Part shown: positions 42,260-52,600 of the stretch, one piece after another
Numbering within the stretch: position 1 is the first letter of the stretch
Layout of the letters: each line of letters starts with the position of its first letter
Assembly: GCA_022825065.1 (NCBI GenBank)
Contig: JAJDYR010000013.1
Coordinates: forward strand, 1 to 64,000
Reading direction: 5' to 3'
Source: a bacterium
GTDB taxonomy: Bacteria; UBA8248
Length of the DNA stretch: 64,000 nucleotides
Notes under the pieces: generated by a model
The model's input: only the letters and a program-made list of their open reading frames with translations
Told to the model about the DNA's origin: nothing
Database searches by the model: none
Made by a program: the position numbers and the translations under genes

Positions 42260-43861
42260 CTAGTCGAACACCGTGTCGTCGTAGTGCGCGGCGTCCACTA
42301 CCGCTTCGATGACGGTCGGCCCCTCGGCCTTGAAGGCTTCGGTGAGCGCTCGCCTGAGCTCCTCCGGCGTTCGCGCGCCCACGGCAGGCACCCCGAAATA
42401 ATGGGCGGGTGGGGCCTGGTATTCCTCGGCCTGGAGTTCGGTGCCGTAGCGGCCGTATTCGCGCCTGTCCTGTTTGACCTGGATGAGCGAGAGCCAGCGG
42501 TCGTCCAGCACGACGATGGGGATGGCGAGCCCCATCCGCTTGGCGACGGCCACCTCCCCGCACGTCATCTGGAAGCACCCGTCCCCGATGAGCGCGACGA
42601 CGGGTTTTTCGGGATTCGCGAGTTTCGCGGCGATGGCGCCCGGCAGGCCGAAGCCCATCGAGGACCACCCGTTCGTGATGAGGAACGTGCGCGGCTCGTG
42701 CACCGTCCACTGGCTGGCGATCTGGTGGGTGTGGGCGCCCACGTCGAAGGAGAGGATTCCCTCTTTGGGCGTTACCTCGCGCACCACGTCGATGGCCTCG
42801 TGCGCTGCGAAGTGCGGAACCTGGGGGCGCAGGGCCTTCTGGTATCGCTCCTTGTGCCGCAAGGCGGCGTCGGAGGGCCACTCGTAGCTGCCCGGCGCCA
42901 TGTCGTTCATGCGCTTTAAGGAGGCGTCGAGGTCGCCCACCACTTCGTGGGCGATCTCGACCGAGGAATCCGCGTCCACCGGGTCGATGTCCACGCTCAC
43001 GAGGGGCACGTCCTTGATCCATTGCTCGTATTCCACCTCGACCACGTCGTAGCCGACCCCGAGGATCAGGTCGGCGCTTCTCAGGAACTCGCGCTGCACC
43101 TGGCGCTTGCCGCGCTCGATGCAGCCGACCGAGAGCGGGTGGTCCTCGTCAATCATCCCCTTGGCCATGGTGGTCGTGGCGAAGGGAAGCTGGTGGCGGT
43201 CGATGAAGGCGCGCAGAAGCGACGGGTTTTCCATTCGCATGCTCGTGGAGCCGAGGACGGCGACGGGGCGCCTGGCGTTTTGGAGAAGAGATTCCAGTTT
43301 GCCGAACGCGTTCTCGGGCGCGGGCCTGTGGCGCTTACCCTGGGGGACAGGGGGCATATCCTCGGTGGCGGGCGCCAGCGATACGTCTTCGGGCAGATCC
43401 AGATGAACCGGGCCGTGCGGCTCGCTGAGCGCGAGGCCCATCGCTTCTTCCAGCACGGAGGCGACGCGGCCTTTTCTGAGCGGATAGCTCGCCTTGGATA
43501 TGGGCCGGTAGAGGGTGTGGTGGTCGATGTACATCTGGATGCGTCGCCCCAGCTGGTGCGTGTGCAGGTTGCAGGTCAGCGCGATGAGCGGGGAGCGGTC
43601 CAGATAGGCGTTGCCCACGCCGGTCGTGAGGTTGGTGGCGCCCGGCCCCAGCGTGGCGATGCAGAAGCCGGGCGCGCCCGTGAGGCGGCCCATCACGTCG
43701 GCGGCGAAGCTCGCCGAGCCCTCGTGCGCGGTCAGGACGAAGGTGAGCCCTCCCTTGCGCATGGCTTCCAGCATGGGCAGGACGTTTCCGCTCGGGATGC
43801 CGAAGCAGTGCGTTACGCCCGCTTCCTTCATGGTTTTGACGATCAGGTCCGCGTTGTTCAT
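42260..43861 (-). CDS. Thiamine-diphosphate-dependent enzyme, acetolactate-synthase-like
   Basis: 533 residues with three TPP-enzyme domains. The N-terminal Pyr domain holds the catalytic Glu (LTAHEGSASFAADV). A central domain follows, then the C-terminal PP domain with GDGCFQMTCGEVAVAKRMG and VVLDDRW. FAD-binding features of true acetolactate synthase are not evident, so it could be another decarboxylase or carboligase. The ATG overlaps the stop of the homoserine dehydrogenase gene by 4 bases, implying linked synthesis. Substrate is unknown. Confidence 0.88.
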   Translation of the reverse strand: MNNADLIVKTMKEAGVTHCFGIPSGNVLPMLEAMRKGGLTFVLTAHEGSASFAADVMGRLTGAPGFCIATLGPGATNLTTGVGNAYLDRSPLIALTCNLHTHQLGRRIQMYIDHHTLYRPISKASYPLRKGRVASVLEEAMGLALSEPHGPVHLDLPEDVSLAPATEDMPPVPQGKRHRPAPENAFGKLESLLQNARRPVAVLGSTSMRMENPSLLRAFIDRHQLPFATTTMAKGMIDEDHPLSVGCIERGKRQVQREFLRSADLILGVGYDVVEVEYEQWIKDVPLVSVDIDPVDADSSVEIAHEVVGDLDASLKRMNDMAPGSYEWPSDAALRHKERYQKALRPQVPHFAAHEAIDVVREVTPKEGILSFDVGAHTHQIASQWTVHEPRTFLITNGWSSMGFGLPGAIAAKLANPEKPVVALIGDGCFQMTCGEVAVAKRMGLAIPIVVLDDRWLSLIQVKQDRREYGRYGTELQAEEYQAPPAHYFGVPAVGARTPEELRRALTEAFKAEGPTVIEAVVDAAHYDDTVFD

Positions 43862-44919
43862 GGAATGTCTCCGGCTTGGAATGATGAATGACGATAAATG
43901 TTGATGAGGTCTTTGAGAAGTGCGGCGGCCGCGCCGCGCGGGTCGCTCTTGCCGCCCGCGACGGTGACGCGATCCATCGTGTCGCTCGTGTAAGTGATGC
44001 CCTTCTCCGCCCCTTCCACGCCCGCGAGGGGATGATCGGGCGGGAGCAGCGCGGGCGCGACCCGGGCCGAGACGCGCCCGGCCTCATCCCGCCTCGCGGC
44101 GCCCACCAGGCGCATGATCTTGCCCGCTGCGCTCGCGCTTTGCACCTCGGCGAGCGATACCCCGGCGATGCCCGTCCGCTCCACGTCTTCGGGCGTCAGG
44201 TCCGCTCCCATGCAGACGTTCGCGATGAGGGCGAGCTTGTTCGCCGTGTCGAAGCCCTCCACGTCGAGCGTGGGGTCGGTCTCCGCGATGCCGAGCGCCT
44301 GCGCTTCTGCGAGCGCCTCCTCGTAACTCCGGCCGTTCGTCCGCATTTGGGAGAGTATAAAATTCGTCGTCCCGTTCAACACGCCCTCGACCCTGAGAAT
44401 CTCCGCGCCCGCCAGGCAGGTCTCGGCCACATCGATGGTCGGGAGGGCGGCGGCCGCGGCGGCCGAGATTTTGAGAGCGGCGTTCTTCTCCCTCGCCAGA
44501 CCGGTCAGTTCCCGGTAGGCGCGGATGAAGGGCCCCTTGTTCGCGCTCACGACGTGGATGCCTCTCGCAAGCGCCACGCGGATGTGGCTCATGGCGGGTT
44601 CGCCCGTCCGGATGTCGGTGGGCGTCGTCTCGATGAGGACGTCGGCTTGTGCGGAGCGAACCAGGTCGAGTCCCTGCCAGTCCGCCTCCAGGTCCGGATG
44701 GCCCGCGAAGCCGCCGTCCCGCTCGAAGGCGTCCGCCGTTTTCGCCGCGTCGAGTCCGCCGGTGCGGTGCAGGCTGCCGTTCAACTCGCCTATGCCGACG
44801 ATGGACGCCTCGAAGCCGTAGGCCGCCCGCATGCGTTCCGTTTTCTCGTGGACGAGTCTCGCGAACTCACGCCCCACGCGTCCGAACCCGCATACGATCA
44901 CTTTTATTCTTCTGTCCAA
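43858..44919 (-). CDS. Homoserine dehydrogenase-like protein
   Basis: 353 residues. NAD-binding GFGRVGREF, ANKGPF, the catalytic-region stretch VLNGTTNFILSQM and DVEGFDTANKLALIA are typical of homoserine dehydrogenase. The C-terminal ACT regulatory domain is absent. It would reduce aspartate semialdehyde to homoserine, or act on a related substrate given its coupling to a TPP enzyme. TTG 44919 is chosen because AAGGAC precedes it and the following IKVIVCGFG is a normal start. Confidence 0.85.
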   Translation of the reverse strand: MDRRIKVIVCGFGRVGREFARLVHEKTERMRAAYGFEASIVGIGELNGSLHRTGGLDAAKTADAFERDGGFAGHPDLEADWQGLDLVRSAQADVLIETTPTDIRTGEPAMSHIRVALARGIHVVSANKGPFIRAYRELTGLAREKNAALKISAAAAAALPTIDVAETCLAGAEILRVEGVLNGTTNFILSQMRTNGRSYEEALAEAQALGIAETDPTLDVEGFDTANKLALIANVCMGADLTPEDVERTGIAGVSLAEVQSASAAGKIMRLVGAARRDEAGRVSARVAPALLPPDHPLAGVEGAEKGITYTSDTMDRVTVAGGKSDPRGAAAALLKDLINIYRHSSFQAGDIP

Positions 44920-45126
44920 GCGCCGTCCTTTTTTGTTGTCGATGCGGAATCTCAAGATTGCCCGCCCCTTCATGCCACGCCGGACGGCGGGCGGTCAACT
45001 CGGGGGTTTTCATGTGTGCAAGCACGCGCCTCGTTGCCGAGCGGGGAAAACTATGAGAAACCTTTTGCTCGTTCCATCATCATTGCAAAGATGTGCTTTC
45101 ACAATGGAGACGCGAAAGGGGAGAAG

Positions 45127-46092
45127 ATGCCGGATCTGGAGTTGACCGCGGCGTTCGGCGATTACGACCGCACCAACATTCTCAAGATGGGAGCCGTTCG
45201 CCCGCAGGGGGTGAACCTCCGGGTGCTCTCCCTGCCGCCCACCGAGATATTCTTCCGCATGTGCCGGTACCAGGAGTTCGATCTGTCCGAAATGTCGATG
45301 GGCGCGCACATGTTCCTGCTGGGTGAGGGAGACAGCCCCTTCGTGGGGATGCCCGCCTTCCCGAGCCGCGTCTTCAGGCACTCGATGGTCTACGCCAACA
45401 CCGATGCGGGCGTCGACGAGGTGGCCGATCTGAACGGCAAGCGCGTCGCGATCCGCGAATGGGGGATGACGGCGGTCGTGTGGATCGTGGGCATTCTCGC
45501 CGAAGAGTACGGCCTCGACGTAAGTTCGGTGGACTGGGTGGCGGCCATCGAGCCGCGCGTGCCGATTCCGATGCCGCCTGGCGCGCGCATCCGCTACATG
45601 AAGCCCGGCCAGACGGTCTCGAACATGCTCGATTCGGGCGAGGTGGACGGCGCGCTGATCCACCAGGTCCCGGAGTGCTTCGCCAAGGGTTCGCCGCGCG
45701 TGAAGCGCCTCTTCCCGGACTACAAGGCCGCCGAGACGGCGTATTACAAGCGAACGGGCGTTCACCCCATGATGCACTGCGTCGTGCTGAGACGCGACGT
45801 TCACGAACAAAACCCCTGGGCGCTCGGCTCCATCTACCAGGCCATGTGCGAGGCGCGCGAGAAGACGATGGAATTTCTGAGCGACAACGGCGCGCTCTCG
45901 GCCATGATCCCGTTTCTGCCCTCGGTGATGGACGAGACGCGCGAGATTTTCGGCGATGATTTCTGGCCCTACGGGGTGGAGGCGAACCGCGCGTCGCTCG
46001 AGAAGCTCCTCTCCTACGCCCACGCGCAGGGCCTCACGCCCGGCCTGCTCGAGGTGGCGGACCTGTTCGGCGAGAGCGTGTTGGACACGTAA
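45127..46092 (+). CDS. Substrate-binding-fold protein related to 4,5-dihydroxyphthalate decarboxylase
   Basis: 321 residues. LELTAAFGDYDRTNILKMG, PTEIFFRMCRYQEFDLSEMSMG, and GVHPMMHCVVLRRDVHEQNPW match a family annotated as 4,5-dihydroxyphthalate decarboxylase, which has a type-2 periplasmic-binding fold. There is no signal peptide, so it is cytosolic. It may decarboxylate an aromatic or heterocyclic acid; the annotation is uncertain. GGGGAGAAG precedes the ATG. It is divergent from the homoserine dehydrogenase gene and ends at repeat copy G. Confidence 0.82.
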   Translation: MPDLELTAAFGDYDRTNILKMGAVRPQGVNLRVLSLPPTEIFFRMCRYQEFDLSEMSMGAHMFLLGEGDSPFVGMPAFPSRVFRHSMVYANTDAGVDEVADLNGKRVAIREWGMTAVVWIVGILAEEYGLDVSSVDWVAAIEPRVPIPMPPGARIRYMKPGQTVSNMLDSGEVDGALIHQVPECFAKGSPRVKRLFPDYKAAETAYYKRTGVHPMMHCVVLRRDVHEQNPWALGSIYQAMCEAREKTMEFLSDNGALSAMIPFLPSVMDETREIFGDDFWPYGVEANRASLEKLLSYAHAQGLTPGLLEVADLFGESVLDT

Positions 46093-46147
46093 GCCGACGC
46101 TTCGGCTCGGGCGCGCTCCCGGGCGTCACCTCAAAGCATGACCGCCC

Positions 46148-46310
46148 GGGATTGTTGAAAAACCTTCCTTGTCAGGGGATAAAGGCAACCCCCCCTACCC
46201 CCCCTTGTCAGGGGGGTATAAAAAGGCGATGCGCTCCGCCGGGCTGAGGGGGCTTTGCTTTTTCTTGCCCCCCTGACAAGGGGGGGTAGGGGGGGTTGGT
46301 TTTCAAGGCG
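46148..46310. repeat. Palindromic interspersed element, copy G (right end lost)
   Basis: Left end GGATTGTTGAAAAACC at about 46148, C/G-tract core 46190-46300, then TTTCAAGGCGAGAGCCTGC as in copy F before similarity is lost; no inverted right end is found. The gap 46093-46458 between co-oriented genes otherwise holds no supported gene. Confidence 0.8.
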
Positions 46311-46458
46311 AGAGCCTGCACCGTCCGGAAACGCCGTCTGCGCCAACATCGCGGCCTCTCGCGTCCAGAGCCTCGAATCTCGCCGTCGAGTCATGTATAT
46401 AGTTCCCATAACTTTTTGGGTGTTGCTTCATATTTCAAAACCGCCCGCCACCGTTGAT

Positions 46459-49400
46459 ATGGAACTCCCCATGGCGCAGGCCCCCAAAGTTCTGGTAACC
46501 GCTCCTTTTCATCATCTCGAATCATCCCTCGCGCCGCGCGTGCGCGGCCTGGGCTGTGGAGACCCGCTGGCGCACCGGCGGGTCGTCGTCATCTCGAACC
46601 GGCTGCGCGATCACGTCCAGAGCGTGCTCGCGCGCGCGGGCGGTTTCGCAGGGGTGGAGGTTCTGAGCATGATTGACCTGGCGCGCGAAGTGGCGGAAAC
46701 CGAGCGCGCCCTGGCGGGATGCACGCAGCCCCATCCGGCCTTGGCCGAAATTTTAGCCGAGAAGACGTTCGAGGGCGCGTGGGACGAGTTCGCCTTTTTC
46801 AAGACCGCTACGAGAGGATACGGCGAGAGCATCTGCGCGACGCTGACCGACCTCGCCGAGGCGAACCTCTCGCCCGAAGCCTTGAGGGAACTTTCCGGGA
46901 AAATCCCGGGCCCCGACGCGGCGCGGTGCCGCGACCTGGCGCTTCTGGCCGAGCGTTTCCGAAGTTCGATGCGCGAGCGGGAGTATTATGACCGCTCCTC
47001 GCTTTTCCTGGCGGCGTGCGAGCGGGCGGAAGCCGCGCCCCCGCGCGTTCCCACCGTCTTCTACGGCTTCGCCGAGATGAACGCGCTCCAGCGCAGGCTG
47101 ACGGCGGCGGTCTGCCGCGAGGCGGAAGCACAGGCCCTGGCGCCCGCGCAGCCGGAAGCGCCCGCGTGCGCGCACGCGCAGCCTTTAATCGACTGGTTCG
47201 AGCGGCAAGGTTTCCGCAGGGAAGATGCCGGGCCGATGGAGCCGAGGCCGCTCTCGGGCCTGGCGGGGGCGCTCTTCTCGCGCGATGAGGCGCATGCGGA
47301 GCCTGTGGCGGCGGACGCCCTGCGCGTCGTGTCGGCTCCCACGAGGGGTCGCGAGGTGTGGGAGGCATGCCGGGAGATTCTGCGGGCGCGAGAGGATTTC
47401 GGAGGTGATGACGAAATATGCGTCCTGATGACCGCGCGGGAGGGCTATCAGGATCTGCTCGAGGAGACGTTCCACACCCTGGAGATTCCCTGCCGGGCGG
47501 AAGAAAGAACTCCCTTGGCCGATGCGCCCGCCGCCCGCTTGTTCCTCCTCATGCTCCGCCTGCCGCTGGAAGGCTACCCGCGCGCCGGGTTGATGCGTTT
47601 TCTGGATGAGGGCGGCTTCACGGCTTCGCCGATGTTCCGGGAACTGGCGCGGCAATACGAATTCGAAGACGTTGCCGAAGACCCCGCCCTCGCGTCCGGA
47701 TGGGAGTATTTTTCGAGAAACCTGCCCTACCTGAGAGGCGCGGACGCCTGGCTCGCGGCGCTCGATGACGCTCTGGAGAAGATGCGCGAGCAGGACGAGG
47801 AGCGTCCCGCCGCTCATTCCCTCGCCATGTCGATGGGGGACGTTTTCGCGCTCATGGAAAAAATTCCGGAACAAGGGCAGCCCTCGGTTTTCGTCGAGTC
47901 CGCTCTTAAGGCTTTCTCGGAGACGACGAGCGACTTTGATCTGGTAAAGGATGCGGTCTCCTCCCTGGCGGATTTGGACGGGATCACCGGCGAGATGACG
48001 CGCGAGGAGTTCCACGAGCTTTGCGAGCGCATTTTCGAGAAGAGCGCTTTGAGCAGGAAAGAACCGGAAGGAGGCCACCTGGCGAGTCTCTCCTCGGTCC
48101 AGAATGCGCGCGGACTTTCCTTCGACGCCGTCGTCCTCGCAGGCCTGGGCGAGGGCCTGTTCCCGCCCGCAGGGAGCGAAGACCCGCTCCTGCCCGATTC
48201 GGCCCGCGAGGCGGTGAATCGCGCCGCGCACGAGGCCTTCCCGGATAGTGAGATCGCGCTTCCGCTCAAGAAGTCGCGCGAGGGCGAAGCGCGCTTCCAG
48301 TTGTGGACGATCCTCCAATCGGCGCGCGAGCGCCTCATCCTCACGGCGACGAGCGCGGACGATGCGCCGAGGGAGAATGCGGCCTCTTTTCCGAGCATGT
48401 TCTGCCATTATCTGGCCGACGCGCTGGGGGAGGCGAGAGACGGCGCGTGGGGCCTTTTCGCGGAATCGCGAAGCCGAACCGCCGCCGCGACGCTGGATGC
48501 GGCGGCCATCGGCGGGAGTCCCGCTCACCTGCGCGAGTACGACCTGGCGCAGATGGCGGAGCAGATCGGCCGGCCCGAGGCGGGCGGCCTCTCCTGGGTG
48601 AACGATTTTCCGGGGTTTCTCAGGAGGCGGGCCGCCCTGAGCGAGCGATGGCGGCCGGGTGTTTTGACCGAGCACGACGGGATGCTCACGGCTCGCGATT
48701 TGCGGGAGATCATCGGGGCGAGGATTCACTCTTCCGCGCGTCCGCCCGGGGTCACTGCGGTGGAGGTATTCTTCGGGTGTCCGTATCGCTTCGTGAACAA
48801 GCGCCTGCACCCGCGTATGGAGAAGCGCGAAGAACCCCTCCCGCTTTTCACTTTGGACGGGATGAGCCGGGGAGAATTGACGCACCGGATTCTCGAACGC
48901 TTTCACCTTTGGCTGAGGGATGAGAACAAGCCGCTTCATGCGCTCGATGAATCGACGGCGCAGGATGCGCTTCGCGATGCGATTCGAAAGGCGATGGCCG
49001 AGGAGGCGGAAAAGGCCGAGTCGCCGCCCCTGCCCGATCTGCCATGGACGGTGCTCGAGGGCGCGCTCTACCGGCGCTTGCGGGGCTACCTGGAACTGAT
49101 GCGCGTGGACGCATCGGGCCGGTTCCCGGTAATGGTCGAGGAGCGGTTCGGGGGCCGGGGTTCGGAGCCTTTGCGGATAGCGCTGGAGTCGGGGGAACTC
49201 GTCCTGAGCGGTCGGATGGACCTGCTCGAAGAAGACGGGGCGGGGGAATACCGCGTCGTCGACTTCAAGACGAGAGGGAGCAAGAGCTCGATTCCGGCCA
49301 AGGGAAAAATTCTCGATGGCGGCGAGAGCCTCCAGCTTCATCTCTACGCGCGGGGTCTGCGCGCGCGGGCGGGCGCCTTGCCGGAGGACGCCCGGGTGAG

Positions 49401-49677
49401 CGGCGCATACGTCTACGTCACCGAGGAGGAGGGCGTGGAAGAGCACGCGCGGTCTTGTGAAGAAGTCGAGGAGCGCATGGCGGACGTGGATGCGCTTTTG
49501 GACTATTTCCTCGCCTCGGCCGGGGAGGGGCGCTTTTTCCCGACGCCCACCGATACCGGGTGCAGGTACTGCGACTACAAGCTCCTCTGCGGGCCCGACA
49601 GGACCGAGCGCGCGTCGCGGAAGGAGGGAGATTCGCGGATGAGCGAGCTTCGGGTGTTGCGGGAGAGGGCGGTATGA
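46459..49677 (+). CDS. addB: AddB-like subunit of a helicase-nuclease (PD-(D/E)XK nuclease, Fe-S)
   Basis: About 1072 residues. The N-terminal helicase-like region lacks a clear Walker A (VTAPFHHLESS is at the expected place), while VQNARGLSFDAVVLAGLGEGLFP resembles the motif V region. The C-terminal nuclease has LSGRMDLLEEDG and VVDFKTRGS. Four cysteines that would bind the AddB [4Fe-4S] staple are C774 (FFGCPYRF) and C1035, C1038, C1044. With AddA it resects double-strand breaks for RecA loading. Start uncertain (ATG 46459, 46471 or 46393). Its stop overlaps addA by 4 bases. Confidence 0.88.
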   Translation: MELPMAQAPKVLVTAPFHHLESSLAPRVRGLGCGDPLAHRRVVVISNRLRDHVQSVLARAGGFAGVEVLSMIDLAREVAETERALAGCTQPHPALAEILAEKTFEGAWDEFAFFKTATRGYGESICATLTDLAEANLSPEALRELSGKIPGPDAARCRDLALLAERFRSSMREREYYDRSSLFLAACERAEAAPPRVPTVFYGFAEMNALQRRLTAAVCREAEAQALAPAQPEAPACAHAQPLIDWFERQGFRREDAGPMEPRPLSGLAGALFSRDEAHAEPVAADALRVVSAPTRGREVWEACREILRAREDFGGDDEICVLMTAREGYQDLLEETFHTLEIPCRAEERTPLADAPAARLFLLMLRLPLEGYPRAGLMRFLDEGGFTASPMFRELARQYEFEDVAEDPALASGWEYFSRNLPYLRGADAWLAALDDALEKMREQDEERPAAHSLAMSMGDVFALMEKIPEQGQPSVFVESALKAFSETTSDFDLVKDAVSSLADLDGITGEMTREEFHELCERIFEKSALSRKEPEGGHLASLSSVQNARGLSFDAVVLAGLGEGLFPPAGSEDPLLPDSAREAVNRAAHEAFPDSEIALPLKKSREGEARFQLWTILQSARERLILTATSADDAPRENAASFPSMFCHYLADALGEARDGAWGLFAESRSRTAAATLDAAAIGGSPAHLREYDLAQMAEQIGRPEAGGLSWVNDFPGFLRRRAALSERWRPGVLTEHDGMLTARDLREIIGARIHSSARPPGVTAVEVFFGCPYRFVNKRLHPRMEKREEPLPLFTLDGMSRGELTHRILERFHLWLRDENKPLHALDESTAQDALRDAIRKAMAEEAEKAESPPLPDLPWTVLEGALYRRLRGYLELMRVDASGRFPVMVEERFGGRGSEPLRIALESGELVLSGRMDLLEEDGAGEYRVVDFKTRGSKSSIPAKGKILDGGESLQLHLYARGLRARAGALPEDARVSGAYVYVTEEEGVEEHARSCEEVEERMADVDALLDYFLASAGEGRFFPTPTDTGCRYCDYKLLCGPDRTERASRKEGDSRMSELRVLRERAV

Positions 49678-52600
49678 ACGCGCAGCCCCGCGATCAGGAG
49701 CAAAGGGTTGAGGCTGCGACCTGGACGGGAGGCCCCGTTCTGGTCGAGGCGGCCGCGGGCACGGGCAAGACCACCCTGCTCGTGGAAAGAATCCTGCACC
49801 TGATTCGGAACGAGGGTGTGGGCTTGGGTGAAATAGCCGCCATCACCTTCACGCGCAAGGCGACGGCGGAGCTCAAGGACAGGGTTCGCAGTGAAATTCT
49901 CTCGGCGGTCGAGCAGGAAGAAGACGACGAGGCGAGAGCGCGCCTGCAGGACGCGCTGGATAACCTCGAATCCGCGCGCATCTCCACCATCCACGGCTTC
50001 GCCCTCGATATCCTGCGGGCGTTCTTCGTGGAAGCGAGGCTTCGGCCCGACGTGGGCGAGGTGGATAAGGTCGAACGCGAGTCGCGGCGCGACGCAACCT
50101 GGCGCGACTGGCTGGCGCGGACGCTGAATGGCGAGGATGCGCAGTTGCGCAATTTCCTCGATCTTGGTTTTTCGGCAACCGATCTGGAGAGAATCCGCGA
50201 CGCCCTGCTCGCCCTGCCCGAACTGAGGGAGCATTTTCCCCGTGCGGGGGGCGCGTCTCCCAATGAAATCCATGCGTCCATCCAGGAGGCGTTCGAGGCC
50301 TGGGCGGACTTCGGGGAGCGTCATTGCAGTGATGAAGAGGACAAGGCGCTTCAACAACTCGGAGAAGCCGAGAGCTGGCTGGAGGGTCTCTCTGGGCTTT
50401 CGCAAACCGAACTGCTGCGCGAGTTCTGGAATCCCGGCTTCAAGCTGAACAAGCGTGTGGGTTCGGCGAAAAATTGGGGAGATTCCACCGATGAGGGGAG
50501 AGCGAACCTCAGGCTCTTCCGCCGCGGGTATGATCGGTTCATGGAGGAAAGCGCCGCGACGGTCTCCCACGAGATGCTCGCCGGTCTGGTTCCTCTTGTC
50601 CGGGGTTTCGTCGAGTCCTTCGAGAAGGAAATGCGCGAAACGGGGCTGTTGTCCTATCAGGACATGCTCTTCCTGGCGGCGAAGCTCGTCCGGGAGAACG
50701 CCTTCGTGCGCGGGAGAATCCGCGGGAGCATCCGGCATTTTCTGGTCGATGAGTTTCAGGATACCGATCCCTTACAAGTCGAGTTGATATTCCTGCTCGC
50801 GGGTGAGGGGGACGCCTCCGGCTGGCGCGAGGTGATGTTGGAGGACGCCGGGCTGTTTCTCGTGGGCGACCCCAAGCAATCCGTCTACCGCTTCCGGCGG
50901 GCGGACATCGCCATTTATCACGAAGTGAGGGAGATGATTGGGGCTCTCCCGAATGGCCGCCTGCTGCATATCACAGAAAACTTCCGCAGCACGCCCGGCG
51001 TCGTCGATTTCGTGAACGAGGCGTTCTCGCGCGTCATCCGCCCGGAAGCAATGGTTCAACCCGAATATGTTCCCTTGGAAGCGCACCGCGAATCCGCAGA
51101 TACGGCCGTTTTCCTGATCAGAAAGAATGAAGACGGGAATGAGTCGTCGGAGGGCGGAAATGAAAGCGAGGAGATGAGGCGAAAGAAAGAGGCCGCCTGC
51201 CTCGCCGCCGCGATCCGCAAGCTGGTGGAGGAGAAGAGGGGAGAAGTCTTCGATAAAGATACAAATGCGCGCCGCCCCGTCGGTTACGGGGACGTCGCCG
51301 TCCTGTTCCGCGCGCGCACGGGCTACGCCCGGTTCGAGGAAGCGTTCCGTGGCGCGGGCATCCCCTTCGTCACCGACGGGGGAAACGGGTTTTACGAAAA
51401 GTTCGAGGTCGGCGCGGTCGTATCGGTATTGTCCGCCGTCGCGCGGCCCGGCGACCCGCTGGCGCTTGCCGCCGCCCTGCGCTCTCCCCTGTACGGGTTT
51501 TCGGATGTGGAGGTCGCCCGCCACTTTCTGAAAACACAGGAACCGCCCGGGGAGTTGCGAGAAGCGGTACGCGAAATCCGTCTCCTCCACGGCATGAAGA
51601 GAGATTCGAGCGCGCGCGCCCTGTTGGAGGAGATATACCGCCGCACGGGGGCGTTCGAGTTGTTCCTGGCCTCATCGAGCGGCGAGCAGCGCGTCGCCAA
51701 TCTCCTGAAACTCCTCGATATGGCGCATGAGTTCGCCGGGAACGGGAGGCGGGGCGTGGATGCGTTCGCCGCGCATCTGGAGGCGCAATACGACCTGGGG
51801 CGCGACGCCGGGGAGCCCGAGGCGTTTCTGGACGATCGGGGAGCCGAAGCGGTGAATTTCATGAGCGTCCACCAGGCCAAGGGGCTGGAATTCCCCGTGG
51901 TCGCCCTCGCCGATCTGGAGGGGCGGGTGGATTCCCGTCGATTGCAGGAGCAACCGCTCGTGGATCGCCGAAAGCGCGCGGTCGATCTGCATCTGGGTTC
52001 GGGCTCCAGGCGGCTCGATTCGCTGGGTTTTATGGATGCGCTCGAACGCGAAAAAGGGTTTCGAGAGGCGGAAATCAAACGCCTATGGTACGTGGGCGCG
52101 ACGCGGGCGCGGGACTGTCTGCTCTGGCCGGAATCGGGTTTTCGCTCGTTCGTGAAGGATGCGGTGAGAGACGAGATGAGAAAGAAGATGAGAGGTTCGG
52201 AGCCGGACGAGAAGGCAATTGAGCAGGAGATCAGGAAAAAGAAAGAAGAAATCGAGCAGGAGACGAATGACGTGATGGACGAGGTGGTTCGGGCGGCTTC
52301 CGCTTCGTTTCTCGAAGTATCGCCGCAAGAGCCCGGGGAACCCGAGCCCATTCTCCGCATCAGAGACGATGTGTTCCGTCCTGTGAACGGCGGCTCGGCG
52401 CGCGTCCTCGACGGGCGCGCCGCCCTCGATGAGAAACTGAAGCGGCTGAAGAAGCCGGTCGAGACGAGAAAGCCCCTGGCTCCCAGCGGTCTCGTGAAGG
52501 GATTCGACGAGGAGGAGCCTGTCGCCTCATGGACGCTTGACGATGAGGATGCGCCCGAGGACATCGAGGTGCACGCGGGAGGCATAGCGTTCGGAAGCCT

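Noticed and set aside
43888-45126. Long N-terminal extension of the gene at 45127
   Set aside because: It runs antisense through the homoserine dehydrogenase gene; a good ribosome-binding site and a family-typical N-terminus are at ATG 45127.
47185-49446. 753-codon antisense frame opposite addB
   Set aside because: Arg/Glu/His-rich low-information translation, no domain; typical of high-GC antisense shadows.
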